Assembly (NCBI GenBank): GCA_019925105.1
Contig: JAHGAU010000010.1
Span: 1,178,001 to 1,242,000, forward strand
Direction: 5' to 3'
Length of the DNA stretch: 64,000 nucleotides
Origin: Niebla homalea
Lineage: Eukaryota; Ascomycota; Lecanoromycetes; Lecanorales; Ramalinaceae
Below the pieces are notes generated by a model. That model was not told where the DNA came from. It saw only the letters and a program-made list of their open reading frames with translations, and did no database searches. Both the position numbers and the translations under genes were made by a program. This document shows positions 25,701 through 36,672 of this stretch, piece by piece (positions within the stretch are counted from its first letter, which is position 1; each line of letters opens with the position of its first letter).

Positions 25701-27084
25701 CCGCTTACGGTAAAATAGCGGGAGTTAATTATAAGTCTTATTAAACCGTATATACTTATAAAATTAAATTTATTTAAGCTTTAATATTAATTAATATATT
25801 TAATAATTAAGGATTATCTTAAAAACTTATTTAACCCTTAATAATAAAAGCTAGATATATTTTTAATTATTTTTTTATTGATTTTAACTTTAAAACGCCG
25901 CCAGAACTTTATCGTTTTTTAATATATTATCTTTTTTATAAGATTTTACGCTTATTATTAAAACCTTATTTTATAAAATAATAAAATAATCAGATATATA
26001 ATAGCCCTTTCTATAGTATATATAATACTTAACGGTTTCATTTACTTTAAGGGCGGTATCGGAGTTTTCAGGTATAATTTTACGCTTTTAATTATAAGAA
26101 TTATTTTTAATAAAAGTATATACCGGCTTTAAGCCGTTAAAATTAGGTTTAAATACCTTATTTTCAAAGGATTTACTTTTATTAACTTTTTAATTACTAT
26201 TAATGGTACGCTTTAGGTTATTTTTTTATATAATTGCCGTTATTATAATATTATTTTAGGTTTTTAATACTTTATTAATTATAAAGATTTTAATTTTAAA
26301 CTTTAATAAAAGCTTTATAAAGAATATATAGGTATAAAATTTATTTAATAATAATAATAAGTCCTTTTTTATAGTCTTTAAAGTATTACGGAATTATATT
26401 ATTTTTTAATTAAAGTATTATTTAATATCCTTAAATTACTTATAATAAGTAAACCGGCGGTTTTCCGGATTAATTATTAAGTCCAGGAACTTATCTTTAA
26501 GTTCTTAATAGCTTATTTTATTAATTTCTTCGTTTAATAAGTTAAAGATTTTATAAAAAATAAACCTTAAATAAAAAATTACCTTTTTTCTCTTAATAAA
26601 AAAGTACTTAGGATAAAGTATAAATTATTTTTTTAAGTTAATAAATTATATTTAATACTTACCCTTAAACTTATTTTAATATAGCTTAAACTTTTCCGGA
26701 TGAAAAAACTTACCTTTATAAGGTAAAATAAAAGCCGTTAACGGTACGTTATTAATATAAAGCTTAATAATAAAGTTAACGTAAAAGAAAGTTTTTAAAT
26801 ATAAACCCTTATATTATATATTAACGCGGTTAAATATATATTTTTAATAAATATAATTCTTAATTTTAAGCCGGTTAACTTTAAATTATAATTTTAAAAA
26901 TTAGGCTTATTAAGCCGTAATATTACGGTAACGCTCCGCTACTTTAATTTACTTAATTATAATAAAAAGGTTCTTAACCGAAAAGCGAATATTATCTTTT
27001 TATTTTAAGGTTTATTAAGTTAATTAAATATCCATTATAACGGTAACGTTAAGCCTTCTCCTTAATAAAGAAGAAGAATTAAAA
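22736..27084 (-). pseudogene. gag-pol body of the outer Gypsy element
   Basis: Matches the pol body of both inner copies and is cut at 22736, just before the integrase C-terminal module, by insertion of inner copy 2. The reverse-transcriptase box near 24.74 kb reads YLND on the minus strand. Stops throughout. Confidence 0.65.
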
Positions 27085-27417
27085 TATTAAACTAACTCCG
27101 CTAGCGGTACGCCGGCGGGACTAATAAAAATAAGTATAAAAAACGTAATATTACGGTCTGGATACTTAAGTATTATTTTAATAAATAAATTAATAATAAG
27201 ATTAATTCTTAAAGAACTTAAAAAGAATTAAGGTATAGTTTTTACTTAAAATAAAAATAATAACTACCCCGTTTTATGCTTATTAAGCTATAACTTATAA
27301 ATAACGTATATTAAGACCGTTACCAAGGCCCTTTGCCAAGGCCTAACGGCCTACCTTAGCGCAGCAGTATGGCGCACCACTATAACGCCGGCGCAGAGAT
27401 GGCGCTAGCTGTTAACA
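27085..27417 (-). repeat. 5' LTR of the outer Gypsy element
   Basis: A 333-bp LTR in minus orientation followed by the 5-bp duplication ATATA (27418-27422). Confidence 0.85.
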
Positions 27418-27422
27418 ATATA

Positions 27423-28217
27423 TTAATTTAACGCTTTTTATAGGATTTAAGATAATATTACTATTAATATATTACGTAAAAAGGCTACCCTATAAGTAAT
27501 CCGTATTATTACTTTTACGGCGTTAATTTTCTTATTTTATATAAATTACTTACGATAAAAGAATTAATTAAGGGCCTTTTTAACTATTTTGAGATTACCG
27601 GTAAAGTTAAATAACCCTTATTTAAGCCGGTAATTAACGTTTTCGTTCCGTAATATAATAATAATTCTTAAGTATAAAAGGATATCTATATAATACTTAA
27701 TAAAACGTTGTTTTTAAGGTATTATCTATATATTATTAAGGTAGTTTACGATTTTACGGCTAAAGTCATTATATATACGGTTTTATTTAATATTAAAGTC
27801 GGCTTTAATATATATATAAATTATTTTCTTTTAACGTATTATAAAAGCCTTTTAAAATTTATTATTTATAAAATATTTTTTATAGTTTATTAATACGTTT
27901 TTATTAACATATTATATATATAATAGGTATTTATTACTTAAGAATATTTTTTTAATTTATAAAATATAATTAAGCTTGTAATTAATAATAATATAAATTA
28001 AATCCGGTACGTTAATATAAAATAAAAGTTTTTATAATTGCTTTAAAACCTAGCGGTAATTATCTTCCTTTTTAGATTTTAAAAAATAAAAGTTTATATA
28101 ATAAGTAATACTTAGATTTATAATATTAATAATTATTAATAATAATATTTTATATTTATTAATTTTATAAATATAATCCATCTTAAAAACGACGTAAAAT
28201 TCCTTAATAAATAAGTA
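27423..28217. pseudogene. degraded right interior of the TIR transposon
   Basis: AT-rich DNA between the Gypsy insertion and the small hairpin-rich element. A 61-codon open stretch occurs at 27708-27893 on the plus strand but resembles no family I know and may be chance in AT-rich DNA. Confidence 0.4.
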
Positions 28218-28757
28218 TATCTGCAAATTTGTGAACCAGCATATAAGCACTCCGAGTATAAGCGAGTAGATTAAGCAGGTTAAGCTTATATCCCTTCTCG
28301 TTAGGCTTTTAAGCGCTTGCGAGTATCCGGCTTACTTATAAGTTTCTTGGATTCTCGTGAGTTTTATTTTTTTTTTTAACTTAAGGATTTTTTAATTAAA
28401 TTACCCCCTTTAACTACCCCCCCCTTAAGGATAAATTATTAGCTACTAGGGTAACTTTTAGTTAAAATAACCGAATCTATAATTAATTTTAAAAAACGTT
28501 GAATATTACGGCTTATAGGGGGGGTAACGGTAATACCCGTTATTAAGAAAGCTTAAATAAAAAATTTATAAAAAATAAAAATCCTTATTTTACCGTTTTA
28601 AACGTTTTTATTTTTAATTTTTTTTTATCCGCTTAAGACCGCTCGGAACGCTCGTGAGTTTCCCTGGATGCTCGTAAGTAATTTACGAGCGGTCTGAGTG
28701 AATAAATCCATTTTTTTTTTATTCACTCGCTCCGAGCAGGTCGCAGATTTGCTGATG
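28218..28757. mobile_element. small hairpin-rich TA-flanked element, possible MITE
   Basis: The ends TATCTGCAAATTTGTGAACC and (reverse complement of the right end) CATCAGCAAATCTGCGACC are imperfect inverted repeats, each flanked by TA. The element is less AT-rich than its surroundings and keeps CA/TG. Inside are several palindromes: GACCGCTCG 28637-28645 with CGAGCGGTC 28686-28694, the palindrome at 28671-28689, and GAGTGAATAAA with TTTATTCACTC (28696-28728). It probably entered after most RIP had taken place. No coding sequence. Confidence 0.45.
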
Positions 28758-29480
28758 TAAGTAAACGGCTTAAAAAAGAATAAATATATTATGTAATTAT
28801 TTAAGTCTTTTAGAAATTAAAACTATTAATTATTATTTCGAAATAAGTATAAGAATACTTATATAGGTATCTTAAAGTTAAGTATTTATTAATAAATAGC
28901 TTATTTTTAATTAAGGATATCTTTATTAATAAAAAGAGGTCTTTCTTCATCTTAATTATTTTATAAGCGGTTTATTATTTCTATTAATTTTACTTTTATT
29001 TTAGACTTAATTATAATATATTCTTTAATCTCGTTAATTATAATGATTACCCTTAATAAAAAATAAGTAATAAAAGGGGTAACCGGGTAATTATAAATAA
29101 TATCCTTAATTTTAAGGACTTAATTACTTATTATTAACGTAATAATAATACGTATTAATATTATATTAAATAAATACTTATTTAATCGTAAATTTCTATA
29201 TATCCTTTTTTATCTATAAGTTATAAGGACCTTATTACCGTAATTATAATAGAGTTAAATCTTCCGTTTAATTTCTAACTTCCTATTATTCTTAAACCGT
29301 ATTATTATTATAATATAATTATATTTTAAGGTTTAATCTTATATTATAAGGATAAAAAAGTTATTAAAAATATTATTTATATTATTAAATAAGGGTATAA
29401 AGTTTATAATAATAATAAATAATAGGACGGCCGGATTAAGGGGCATATTATTTAAACTTTATTAAAAAAACAAAAAAAGT
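28758..29480. pseudogene. degraded right interior of the TIR transposon, distal part
   Basis: AT-rich sequence without a recognisable protein. It lies between the small element and the right TIR, where a transposase end would be expected. Confidence 0.4.
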
Positions 29481-29624
29481 CTTCCGTAATGCTAAGAAAT
29501 ACTACCGGAATTACTGAATATACCCGTAAAAAAAAGGGTGTACATATAGGGAATTTAAGGGTGTATATGCAGGGGATTTAGGGGCGTATATGTATATCGC
29601 GGGGGTGTACGTATATATGATCCC
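29481..29624 (-). repeat. right terminal inverted repeat
   Basis: Inverted counterpart of 2946-3088, with the same CCCCCGCGATATACATATACG core and only scattered differences. It ends ATCCC next to the 8-bp duplication. Confidence 0.75.
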
Positions 29625-29632
29625 TAATTTAA
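29625..29632. repeat. 8-bp target-site duplication, right copy
   Basis: TAATTTAA, identical and in direct orientation to 2938-2945. Confidence 0.75.
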
Positions 29633-29674
29633 ATGCCTGCTAAATGCCTGGTTGCGGGATCGCTCCGGCCAGCA

Positions 29675-29847
29675 CCCCGTGCCAAGACAAATCACACCAC
29701 CAGTACTCGGACTATCTCTTCAACGTATTGATTAATCAATGCGGCGTATAACACTTAGTCTCTGAGGATTCTACTGGGGTAAGAGCTATCCTTTGGTTTC
29801 CTGCCGATTGTCCTTCCCCGTGCCAAGACAAATCACACCACCAGTAC
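29675..29847 (+). repeat. 32-bp direct repeat pair
   Basis: A 32-bp sequence starting CCCCGTGCCAAGACAAATCA occurs at 29675-29706 and again, identical, at 29816-29847. The 109 bp between are not repeated. It lies in the 364-bp gap between the transposon and the agmatinase stop codon. It may be a remnant of a small duplication or of a footprint. Confidence 0.7.
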
Positions 29848-29996
29848 CAAGATACCCTTGTACCTTTCTGGATGATTGGGCATCCAACTTCCAACGTAAC
29901 TGAGCCTTTAGATCCTGGGCAGCTGCGAATTTCATCTCCCCAAATGTATGTCCTCTAAGCGTGGAGATCTTGACTCTGCTAAACCTTTTTCCTTTC

Positions 29997-31652
29997 TCAC
30001 AACTCATCCCTCGGCTTTCCAGCAGAAAGATGGGACTCCTCGTTATTGACCTTGTTCTTTTCTGCCCAACTTCGTGCTACTATACTCGTGAGTATCTCGT
30101 ATCCAATTTGTGATGCTACAAGCGCAGTCTGCTCTCCTGTGCCATCGTATGCTGGAGCCACCTCCACAATGTCTGCGCCTACTATGTTGAGACCCTCAAT
30201 CCCGCGCAGAATGCGTATCAACTCCCGACTGGTCCAGCCACCAGCCTCTGGTGTGCCCGTTCCAGGACATAAGCCTGGATCAATCACATCAATGTCTACA
30301 CTTAGGTAGACAGGAACTTTGGTCCCCATGCGCTCAAGAATCATATCAATGATCCCTCGTGTTCCCAGGTCATCAATGTCGTCCGCGCTTATCTGCAAAA
30401 AGCCCTGTCTTGCATCATCTTCATAGTCGTCCCATCCCAAAAGCCTGCTACGCAAGCCACCATGCACAGAGGAGCCATTAAGAATGAGACCTAATAAAGC
30501 CACCATATCAGCCTTGGGATTCAAAGCGTAGCGATGCGGCTTGAACAGAGCCATCACGCCGTGCTATCCAATGTCAGAGGACATGTGCCTGGTTTAGCAA
30601 GCTCCGAGTATTCAAGGATACAGTAAGGACACAACAACCTTTGAGCAAGGCAGAAGACGACCCTGAGTGCTCCAGTCACGCATAGGTGCAAATTCTAAAA
30701 CATGAGCGAAATGCCAGGATGTCCAGACTTACGCACACTGAACTGTGAGTATGCTAGAGTGTGAGCACATTAGATAACAGGATGCATTGTAGATATATCG
30801 GATTGTGAGTATGAATGTGGAAAATCACAAGATGTTCAAGAGAAGCAACTTGTTGCAGGTAACCCACCTTCGTTAGAAGCGATCCAGAACATAGAGCCAT
30901 GCGTGAATTCGGATTGGGCGGAACTCCAGGGCGATGGGTATTTAGCTGGGTGCCACGTATCCAAATGAGCGTCGAAATGCAGAACAGCTATCGGCTGATT
31001 GTATATTTTGTGCAGTGCACGTAAAGCTGGGAGGGCTATAGAATGATCTCCGCCGAGGGACAGGATCTTGGGATGCGGAAACGATGGCTGAATGGTAGCA
31101 GGAGCCCTGGATCCCAACTCCAGGAAGGCCTCGGTCATCTGCTGTAGTGCAAGGCCATTGTCAAATGGCATCACTGGAACGTCCCCGCAGTCCAGGATTG
31201 TGTACTGGCCGCCATACGGATTAAGACCATGTCGAGGATTGAAAGCACGAAAGGGCAGCTGCCGAGCGCTCGCTGCCCGAATGGCCCGAGGGCCGAATCT
31301 GGCACCAGGCCTGTAACTGACAGCCGTGTCGAAGGGAAGTCCAATGACCCCAATATCATAGGGATGATTCGGTTCGCTAAGACATTTCACATGCTTTAGA
31401 TGAGCGAATGTTGAGATACCTGAAAAGCCCCACTGAAAAGACCAATCAGCAACAGCAGCGACTCGTGCGGACTACAAGCCCCGTCTTCGGAGCATTGATG
31501 GTGGGGTATACCTCAAAGTCCCATTTTTCGTGTAGGCTGTCGTCGTCCGTTTTGCGGGGAGGCAGTGGATCTTGCTCAGGGTTCTCGTAAAATGAAGAGG
31601 CAAGTGCCAGCAAAGGAAATAGCTTGGAAATGAAGAGTGGATTACGCAGCAT
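29997..31652 (-). CDS. agmatinase-family ureohydrolase with signal peptide and C-terminal RDEL
   Basis: Mn-dependent hydrolase of the arginase/agmatinase fold that releases urea from a guanidino substrate, most likely agmatine or a related guanidine. Three exons: 31652-31512, 31432-30868, 30490-29997, total 1200 nt, 399 residues. Introns are 79 and 376-377 bp; the second is long for this genome, but the protein continues across it (ASNEG into [11 protein letters not shown]), so the gene is not broken. Metal-ligand motifs are all present: LGGDHS, HFDAHLD and [19 protein letters not shown]. The N-terminus is a hydrophobic signal peptide followed by a short acidic stretch, as in secreted fungal agmatinases. 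The last four residues are RDEL, close to the HDEL/KDEL ER-retrieval signal. The stop lies 373 bp from the transposon block. Divergent from PDS5. Confidence 0.88.
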
Positions 31653-32262
31653 CTCCCTTGGGGTTTTGACTACACAATTGACGGTGCAATTTGGGGGGTT
31701 GACGATGGGTTGGCACCCTTCTGGAAAAGAGATATGCTACTTAGACTCAAATGTTTCCAACAAGTGGAAATGGTGCAAGGAAAGCAACATAAGGATAGCA
31801 AAGTGCTTGGATGATAAAATCACGAGGTGGAAGGCTCTTAGTTATATCAGTACGTTTATATCAACTCGCAAGCTCTGGCGACCGTTATCTGGTGCTATCC
31901 ATGAGCCATCTTGTGAAGTTGGATCAGGCCTAAAGGGGCAGGAGCTACAAGTAATTAGGCGTCTCAAAGTAACACGTAATAATTGGTAGAATACCGCTAG
32001 CGAAACAAGACTGGGCTTCAAAGTGACGTGTGTCGAAATAGATTCGCGTGGGTGGTGTGAGTATCGCGTAAACTCGTAAAATAGTGATATCGCGATCGGG
32101 ATACATTGACGCCCGCCAAACAACCTAGGCCTCAAGACTGCGAGAGTGCGCGCTGTCAACGGCAAGAATACCATGAAGCCCTCTGCGCATTGCGGCCGGT
32201 AGAGAACCTGACGTTCTCCATCAAGGTCCCCCTACCGCATCGCCGTCTCTGCTACTGCAAAC
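31653..32262. promoter_or_regulatory. shared divergent upstream region of agmatinase and PDS5
   Basis: A 610-bp head-to-head intergenic region. No TATA box or conserved operator was identified. Short open frames on both strands look non-coding. Confidence 0.45.
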
Positions 32263-35200
32263 ATGGGTCCCAGCAGCCCCAACATCTCGTCTGGTCTCCA
32301 GTTCAATGAACCGTTGTCATGGCGCGCTGGAAAGGCCATTGCCGTTGGGGAGTTGCTGAGAAGGCTACAAGCGCTGGCAAAAGAGATGAAGGCCATGGAT
32401 CAGGAGGAGACTGAGCGAGTGTCACTTATAGGGGTCGCAAAAGAACTCGTCAGCCCAAACCTACTTGCACATAAGGACAAGGGTGTGAGAGCATGGACGG
32501 CGCACTGTCTGGTTGACGTGCTGCGACTGTGCGCACCTGATGCGCCGTACACAGGGCCGCAATTGAAGGTAGCGAAGAATACTTGGTTGCAATGACGGAG
32601 GCTCACCAAGGCTTAGGACATCTTTAACATGCTAATTACGTCCATCATGCCCGCTCTATCTGACCCGTCAAACGCATACAACCAGCAGCATTTATACGTG
32701 CTCAACTCCCTTGCCCGCGTGAAGAGCGTCGTTCTGCTCACCGACATCCCAGACTCGGAGAAGTTGACTGTCCATCTATTCACGATATGCTTTGATATCT
32801 TGGCAGGTGGCAGCAACTCTTCGAGTGGGGAGCAAGTAGGAAAGAACGTGGAGTACGATATGACCGAAATGATGGCTACCGTGATTGACGAGTCAGCTTC
32901 TATCCCACCCGAAGCCATCGACGTTATCGTGGCACAATTCCTCCGCATCGATCCCCACATCATGGCTGGCAAACCAACCAAATCGAAGAAGAGCGCGTCC
33001 AACGTGCTTGATGAAAGACAGTCAACCTTACTCGCCAAGGAACTGCCCCCTTCCTACAATATGGCCAAGACGCTGTGCAACACCTGCTCGGATAAGATGG
33101 CAAGACACGTCAGTCAGTATTTCACCGATATCATTGTCGACGCATCCAACGCCCCTAAGCAGAATAGCAGCACGAAGAGACGGAGGTTCAGCGAAGAGCT
33201 TGAAAGCTCTGATCTGGACGTAACATCGGGGCCCACTGAAGAAGACCTGAGAGAGCTTCGAAAAGCACACCAGTTACTCCGAGAGCTCTGGCGAGCATGC
33301 CCGAAAGTCCTGCAGAACGTCGTTCCTCAACTGGAGGCCGAATTGTCAGCTGAGGATTTCCACCTTCGCCTGCTGGCGACGGAAGCCTTTGGGGACATCA
33401 TATCCGGTATCGGCGCTGCCGGCCTACCTGTCCAATCTTCATTGGACCCTGCTGCATACCCTTATATCACACTGTCCGATTCTCAAGAATACACCGTCGC
33501 CCAAAACGTTACCACGAAACCGTCTTCGCCCCAATCTTTCTCTCAAGCTTACCCACAAGCGTATGGTACCTTCTTGAGCCGGGTCCACGATAAATCCCCT
33601 GCAATACGCGCTGCTTGGACAACCGGCATTGGCCGCATACTGAGCACTGCAGCTGGTGGCGTGGGGTTGAGTCAGCAAGAAGAAGATCGTCTGGTAAAAG
33701 ACCTGGCCCGCATGCTTTCAGATTCTGATGATCGGGTGCGCATTGCCGCCATTGCCGCTATAAGCACGTTCAGCCTCAAGGACGTTGTGCAGAAGCTCGG
33801 TGCCCTTGGAGGAGTCGACCAGTCAGGATCGGTACTAGCAACGCTCGCGGACCGAATGCGAGATCGCAAGCACGGTGTCCGCATAGAGGCCATGCTTGTG
33901 CTCAGCCGTCTCTGGGGAGCAGCCGCAGGCGAATTGTTGGTCGGCGATGAGCGGGCGACAAAAGCTTTGGGCGCCGTTCCTTCCAAGATATTCTCCACGT
34001 ACTTCACCAATGACCTAGAGATTCATACCCTTCTTGACCGTGTTCTTTATGTGAATCTAATCCCGCTATCATTCCCACCAATCAAGTTCAAAGGTTCCAA
34101 ACTCACCAATGGGAGCTCTCAGAAGATGACCAAAGGGCCCCTGAACGGTGATGTTGATGAGGAAGAAGTTGATCCTGATAGAATACGAGCTGAGAGAGTG
34201 CTCTTGCTGACCAAAGACTTAGATGACAGAGCCAAGAAAGTCTTCTATGCTCTCCAAGCCCGAAAGCAGAATGTGTCACCGGTCGTGCTGACATACTTGA
34301 GACGATCGGAAGAATTCAATGGGGGAGTCGTGGAGGGCAACGAAAAGGAGATCAAGCGACATCTCTCCAAACTCATCGACAATCTTGCCAAAGGCTTCCC
34401 AGAGTCGTTGAGGATCTCAGACCACCTGTGGAAGTTCGCAAAAATGCACGATCGCCGGGCGTATCAACTGATTCGCTTTTGCGTTGCTCCCGAAAGTGAC
34501 TACCGGACGGTGTACAAGGCTATCAAAGAGCTGTCAAAACGCATCGAGCAATCCAATACCGGCCCCCAGGATCTTTTGGCCTCTGTGATGGCACTTCTCT
34601 ACCGTGCGAGCTCACTCATCTTCAATAGAAGTCATGTGCCAGCGATCATGGAATTCTCAAGGATGGAAGACGGCAGGTTCACCACAACAGCTCATGAGAT
34701 GCTGCGCGATATCTCAACACGGACGCCCGAAGTGCTCAAAGCCCAGATCCAAGAGATGTGCGTCTACCTGCAAGATGAGGCGCCCAGCGGTAAAAAGTCT
34801 AATGACCTTCGAGCCATTGACAATCTGAAAGCTTGCGCAGCCTTCGCCAAACGCTTTGCTGCGGAAATACCGAAGGACCGCAAATTTGCTCAGGCGATGG
34901 TGAGCTTCTCATTGCGCGGCATGCCGGCTGAGGCCGGGAAGCATGCAGTGACGATTCTTATGGCTTCGTCACACAATAAGGAGCATGTAGCACAAGATCT
35001 CATGTCCGCGTGCGTTGATGGTTTCGAGTACGGCGCAGATGGCTTCCTTTCTCGCTTGGCCAGTATATCCCAACTCATGCTCCTTGCTCCAGAGCAAGCG
35101 GAACAGGCTGGCGACGTCGTGAGCGGGATAGCCATAGGACAGGTTCTACTCCGTAAACGTCAGGCTGCAGAAGAAGATTCTGACGGATACACCTGGGCTG

Positions 35201-36672
35201 ACACAATGGACACTGATTGCGAAGCCAAATGTTGGGCGCTCAAGATCCTGGTCAACCGGGTCCGATCTCATACTGAGTCAGAGAACCTATCTGAGCTGGC
35301 GGATTACATTTACGCCCTTCTGTCGGAACTTGTTGCAAACAGTGGGAGGAAGAAGGAAATCCATACGACTCCACCACAACGATCTCGCCTGCGCCTTCTT
35401 GCTGCTCGGACCTTACTAAAGCTCTGTACGAAAAAGATCACAGACAATTTGGTAACGCCGCTCATGTTCAATCACCTTTCACTGGTGGCGCAGGATGACC
35501 TGTACCCGGTGAGGAACTCTTTCCTCAAGCGAGTCAGGAAGTATATCGGATCTGCAAAGCTCTCCCAAAGATTTTACACTATTCCCTTCCTGCTCGCCTT
35601 TGAACCAAAGCAAGCCTTCAAATCCGACACAACAACATGGATCCGTAGCCGAACCCACACTTTACATAGTCTTCAGCGAGAACAGCCCCATTCGAAAACA
35701 GCTTTGCTCATGGAATCTGTTTTTGCGCGCCTCATATCCCTCTTGGCTCACCATCCCGACTACTCGTCCGAAGCAGATCTCGAAGACTTTGTGCAGTACA
35801 TACTCTTCTATCTGAGATCAGTGGCGACGGAAGAGAACCTGTCATTGATATACCACATTGCCCAACGAGTCAAACAGAGCCGAGACGCCATAGTTCCTTC
35901 ACCAGAGCTAGACTCCAAACTCTACCAGCTGAGCGATCTCGCTCAGTTGACCATCCGAAAATACGAGGACGCCCACAATTGGGCCATACAGACCCAACCG
36001 GGCAAGGCAAGCCTACCCAAGTCTCTCTACACAGAGATCAGAGACCACGAAAAGGCCTTGGACATTGCCGAGAAAAACCACCTGCCCGAAGGCATCGAAG
36101 AGAAAATCGAAGCCTTGGTGAAGGCCAGCATCAAGGTGCCCCGCACCCAGAGCCGGAAGCGCAAGAGCGAGAGCGATGGTTTGGAGAACAATGCCAAAAA
36201 GGCCAAATCCCTACCCTTGCGTAAAGCTTCTGGGAATAAAGAGAAGCGACCGAAGACCACCGCCGCGTCAGCCGCTACGAAGAAGCTGCCGAAAAAGAAG
36301 CCCAAGCCAGGGACAAATGGCGAAGTCAACGACAGCCCCGTCTCGCGGCGCCGAAGCGGCCGGGTGCGGAGCGACGAGGGCGCATACCGGGAACGCGAAG
36401 ACGAGGAGGATGATGAGGACATGATGGACGGTGTTGCCGAGTGGACGAATGCCCACGCCACTGATGACGCGGAGGAACAAACCCGGGTCGAGGAAAATGT
36501 GGTTCGCGGGAAGAAAGCCGCACGAGAGGAGAGAATGGAGGAGGAGCAGGCAGAGGAAGAAGATGAGTGGGACATGCCGGCTACGCCCCCACCGCAGACA
36601 TCCCCACGAACCAGGAAGACAGGGGGGCCGGCGGCCAATAAGCGTGGCAAGAAGGGGAGAGCCAAGACATGA
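32263..36672 (+). CDS. PDS5: sister chromatid cohesion protein Pds5
   Basis: Cohesin-associated HEAT-repeat protein that regulates loading, maintenance and release of cohesin on chromosomes. Two exons: 32263-32568 and 32617-36672, total 4362 nt, 1453 residues. The 48-bp intron joins GPQLK to DIFNMLITSIMPALS, a conserved Pds5 segment (DAPYTGPQLKDIF). Residues about 10-1250 are alpha-helical repeat sequence. From about 1275 the tail is Lys/Arg-rich with SRKRKSESDG and SRRRSGRVRS, then alternating acidic and basic runs, typical of DNA-binding or nuclear localisation tails of fungal Pds5. The ATG at 32263 gives a short N-terminus before LQFNEPLSW; an extra upstream exon is possible but not needed. 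Converges with the Rco1-like gene downstream. Confidence 0.92.

Larger units (their letters stand above)
4445..27417 (-). mobile_element. outer Gypsy (chromodomain) LTR retrotransposon, split by two insertions
   Basis: Read on the minus strand: 5' LTR 27417-27085, pol body 27084-22736, then (after the second inner element) the pol-end segment now inverted at 14108-15088, then (after the first inner element) the 3' non-coding part 6463-4804, and the 3' LTR 4803-4445. The 5-bp duplication ATATA lies at 4440-4444 and 27418-27422, which shows that everything between entered as one insertion or inside it. Removing the two inner copies leaves about 7.67 kb, the same size as those copies. All frames are destroyed by RIP. 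Confidence 0.85.
2946..29624. mobile_element. TIR DNA transposon, inflated by nested LTR elements, RIP-mutated
   Basis: Both ends carry the same ~143-bp sequence in inverted orientation, starting GGGAT and containing CACCCCCGCGATATACATAT, and the block is flanked by a perfect 8-bp direct repeat. Subtracting the solo LTR and the nested Gypsy complex (with their duplicated target bases) leaves about 3.36 kb, a normal size for a DNA transposon: 2946-3828, 4167-4444 and 27423-29624. An 8-bp duplication with long TIRs fits Mutator-like elements best; hAT elements share the 8-bp duplication but usually have short TIRs. No transposase was recognised in the degraded interior, so the superfamily stays open. 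Confidence 0.7.

Noticed and set aside
27708..27893. 61-codon ORF as a transposon gene
   Set aside because: No family resemblance; chance open frames are not surprising here, so it was not called as a CDS.
28050..28250. 66-codon minus-strand ORF
   Set aside because: Low-complexity Ile/Tyr/Lys composition of AT-rich DNA; it runs across the edge of the small hairpin-rich element.
28218..28757. CRISPR-like array
   Set aside because: The repeats are palindromic CTCG/CGAG pieces of uneven spacing in a eukaryotic genome, without regular repeat-spacer units.
2946..29624. Starship-type giant transposon
   Set aside because: No tyrosine-recombinase captain gene or cargo genes; the long TIRs, 8-bp duplication and nested LTR content explain the whole length.
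2946..29624. Centromere or telomere-proximal AT block
   Set aside because: Defined TIRs, duplications and element boundaries account for the island, and no telomeric TTAGGG repeats are present. A regional centromere function cannot be excluded, but nothing in the sequence asks for it.
29997..31390. Agmatinase as a gene broken into two frames
   Set aside because: The two frames join exactly at canonical splice sites with an uninterrupted family sequence; the gap is an intron.
31842..32174. 110-codon minus-strand ORF between agmatinase and PDS5
   Set aside because: No family resemblance, it overlaps the divergent promoter, and its codon usage is unlike the neighbouring genes.
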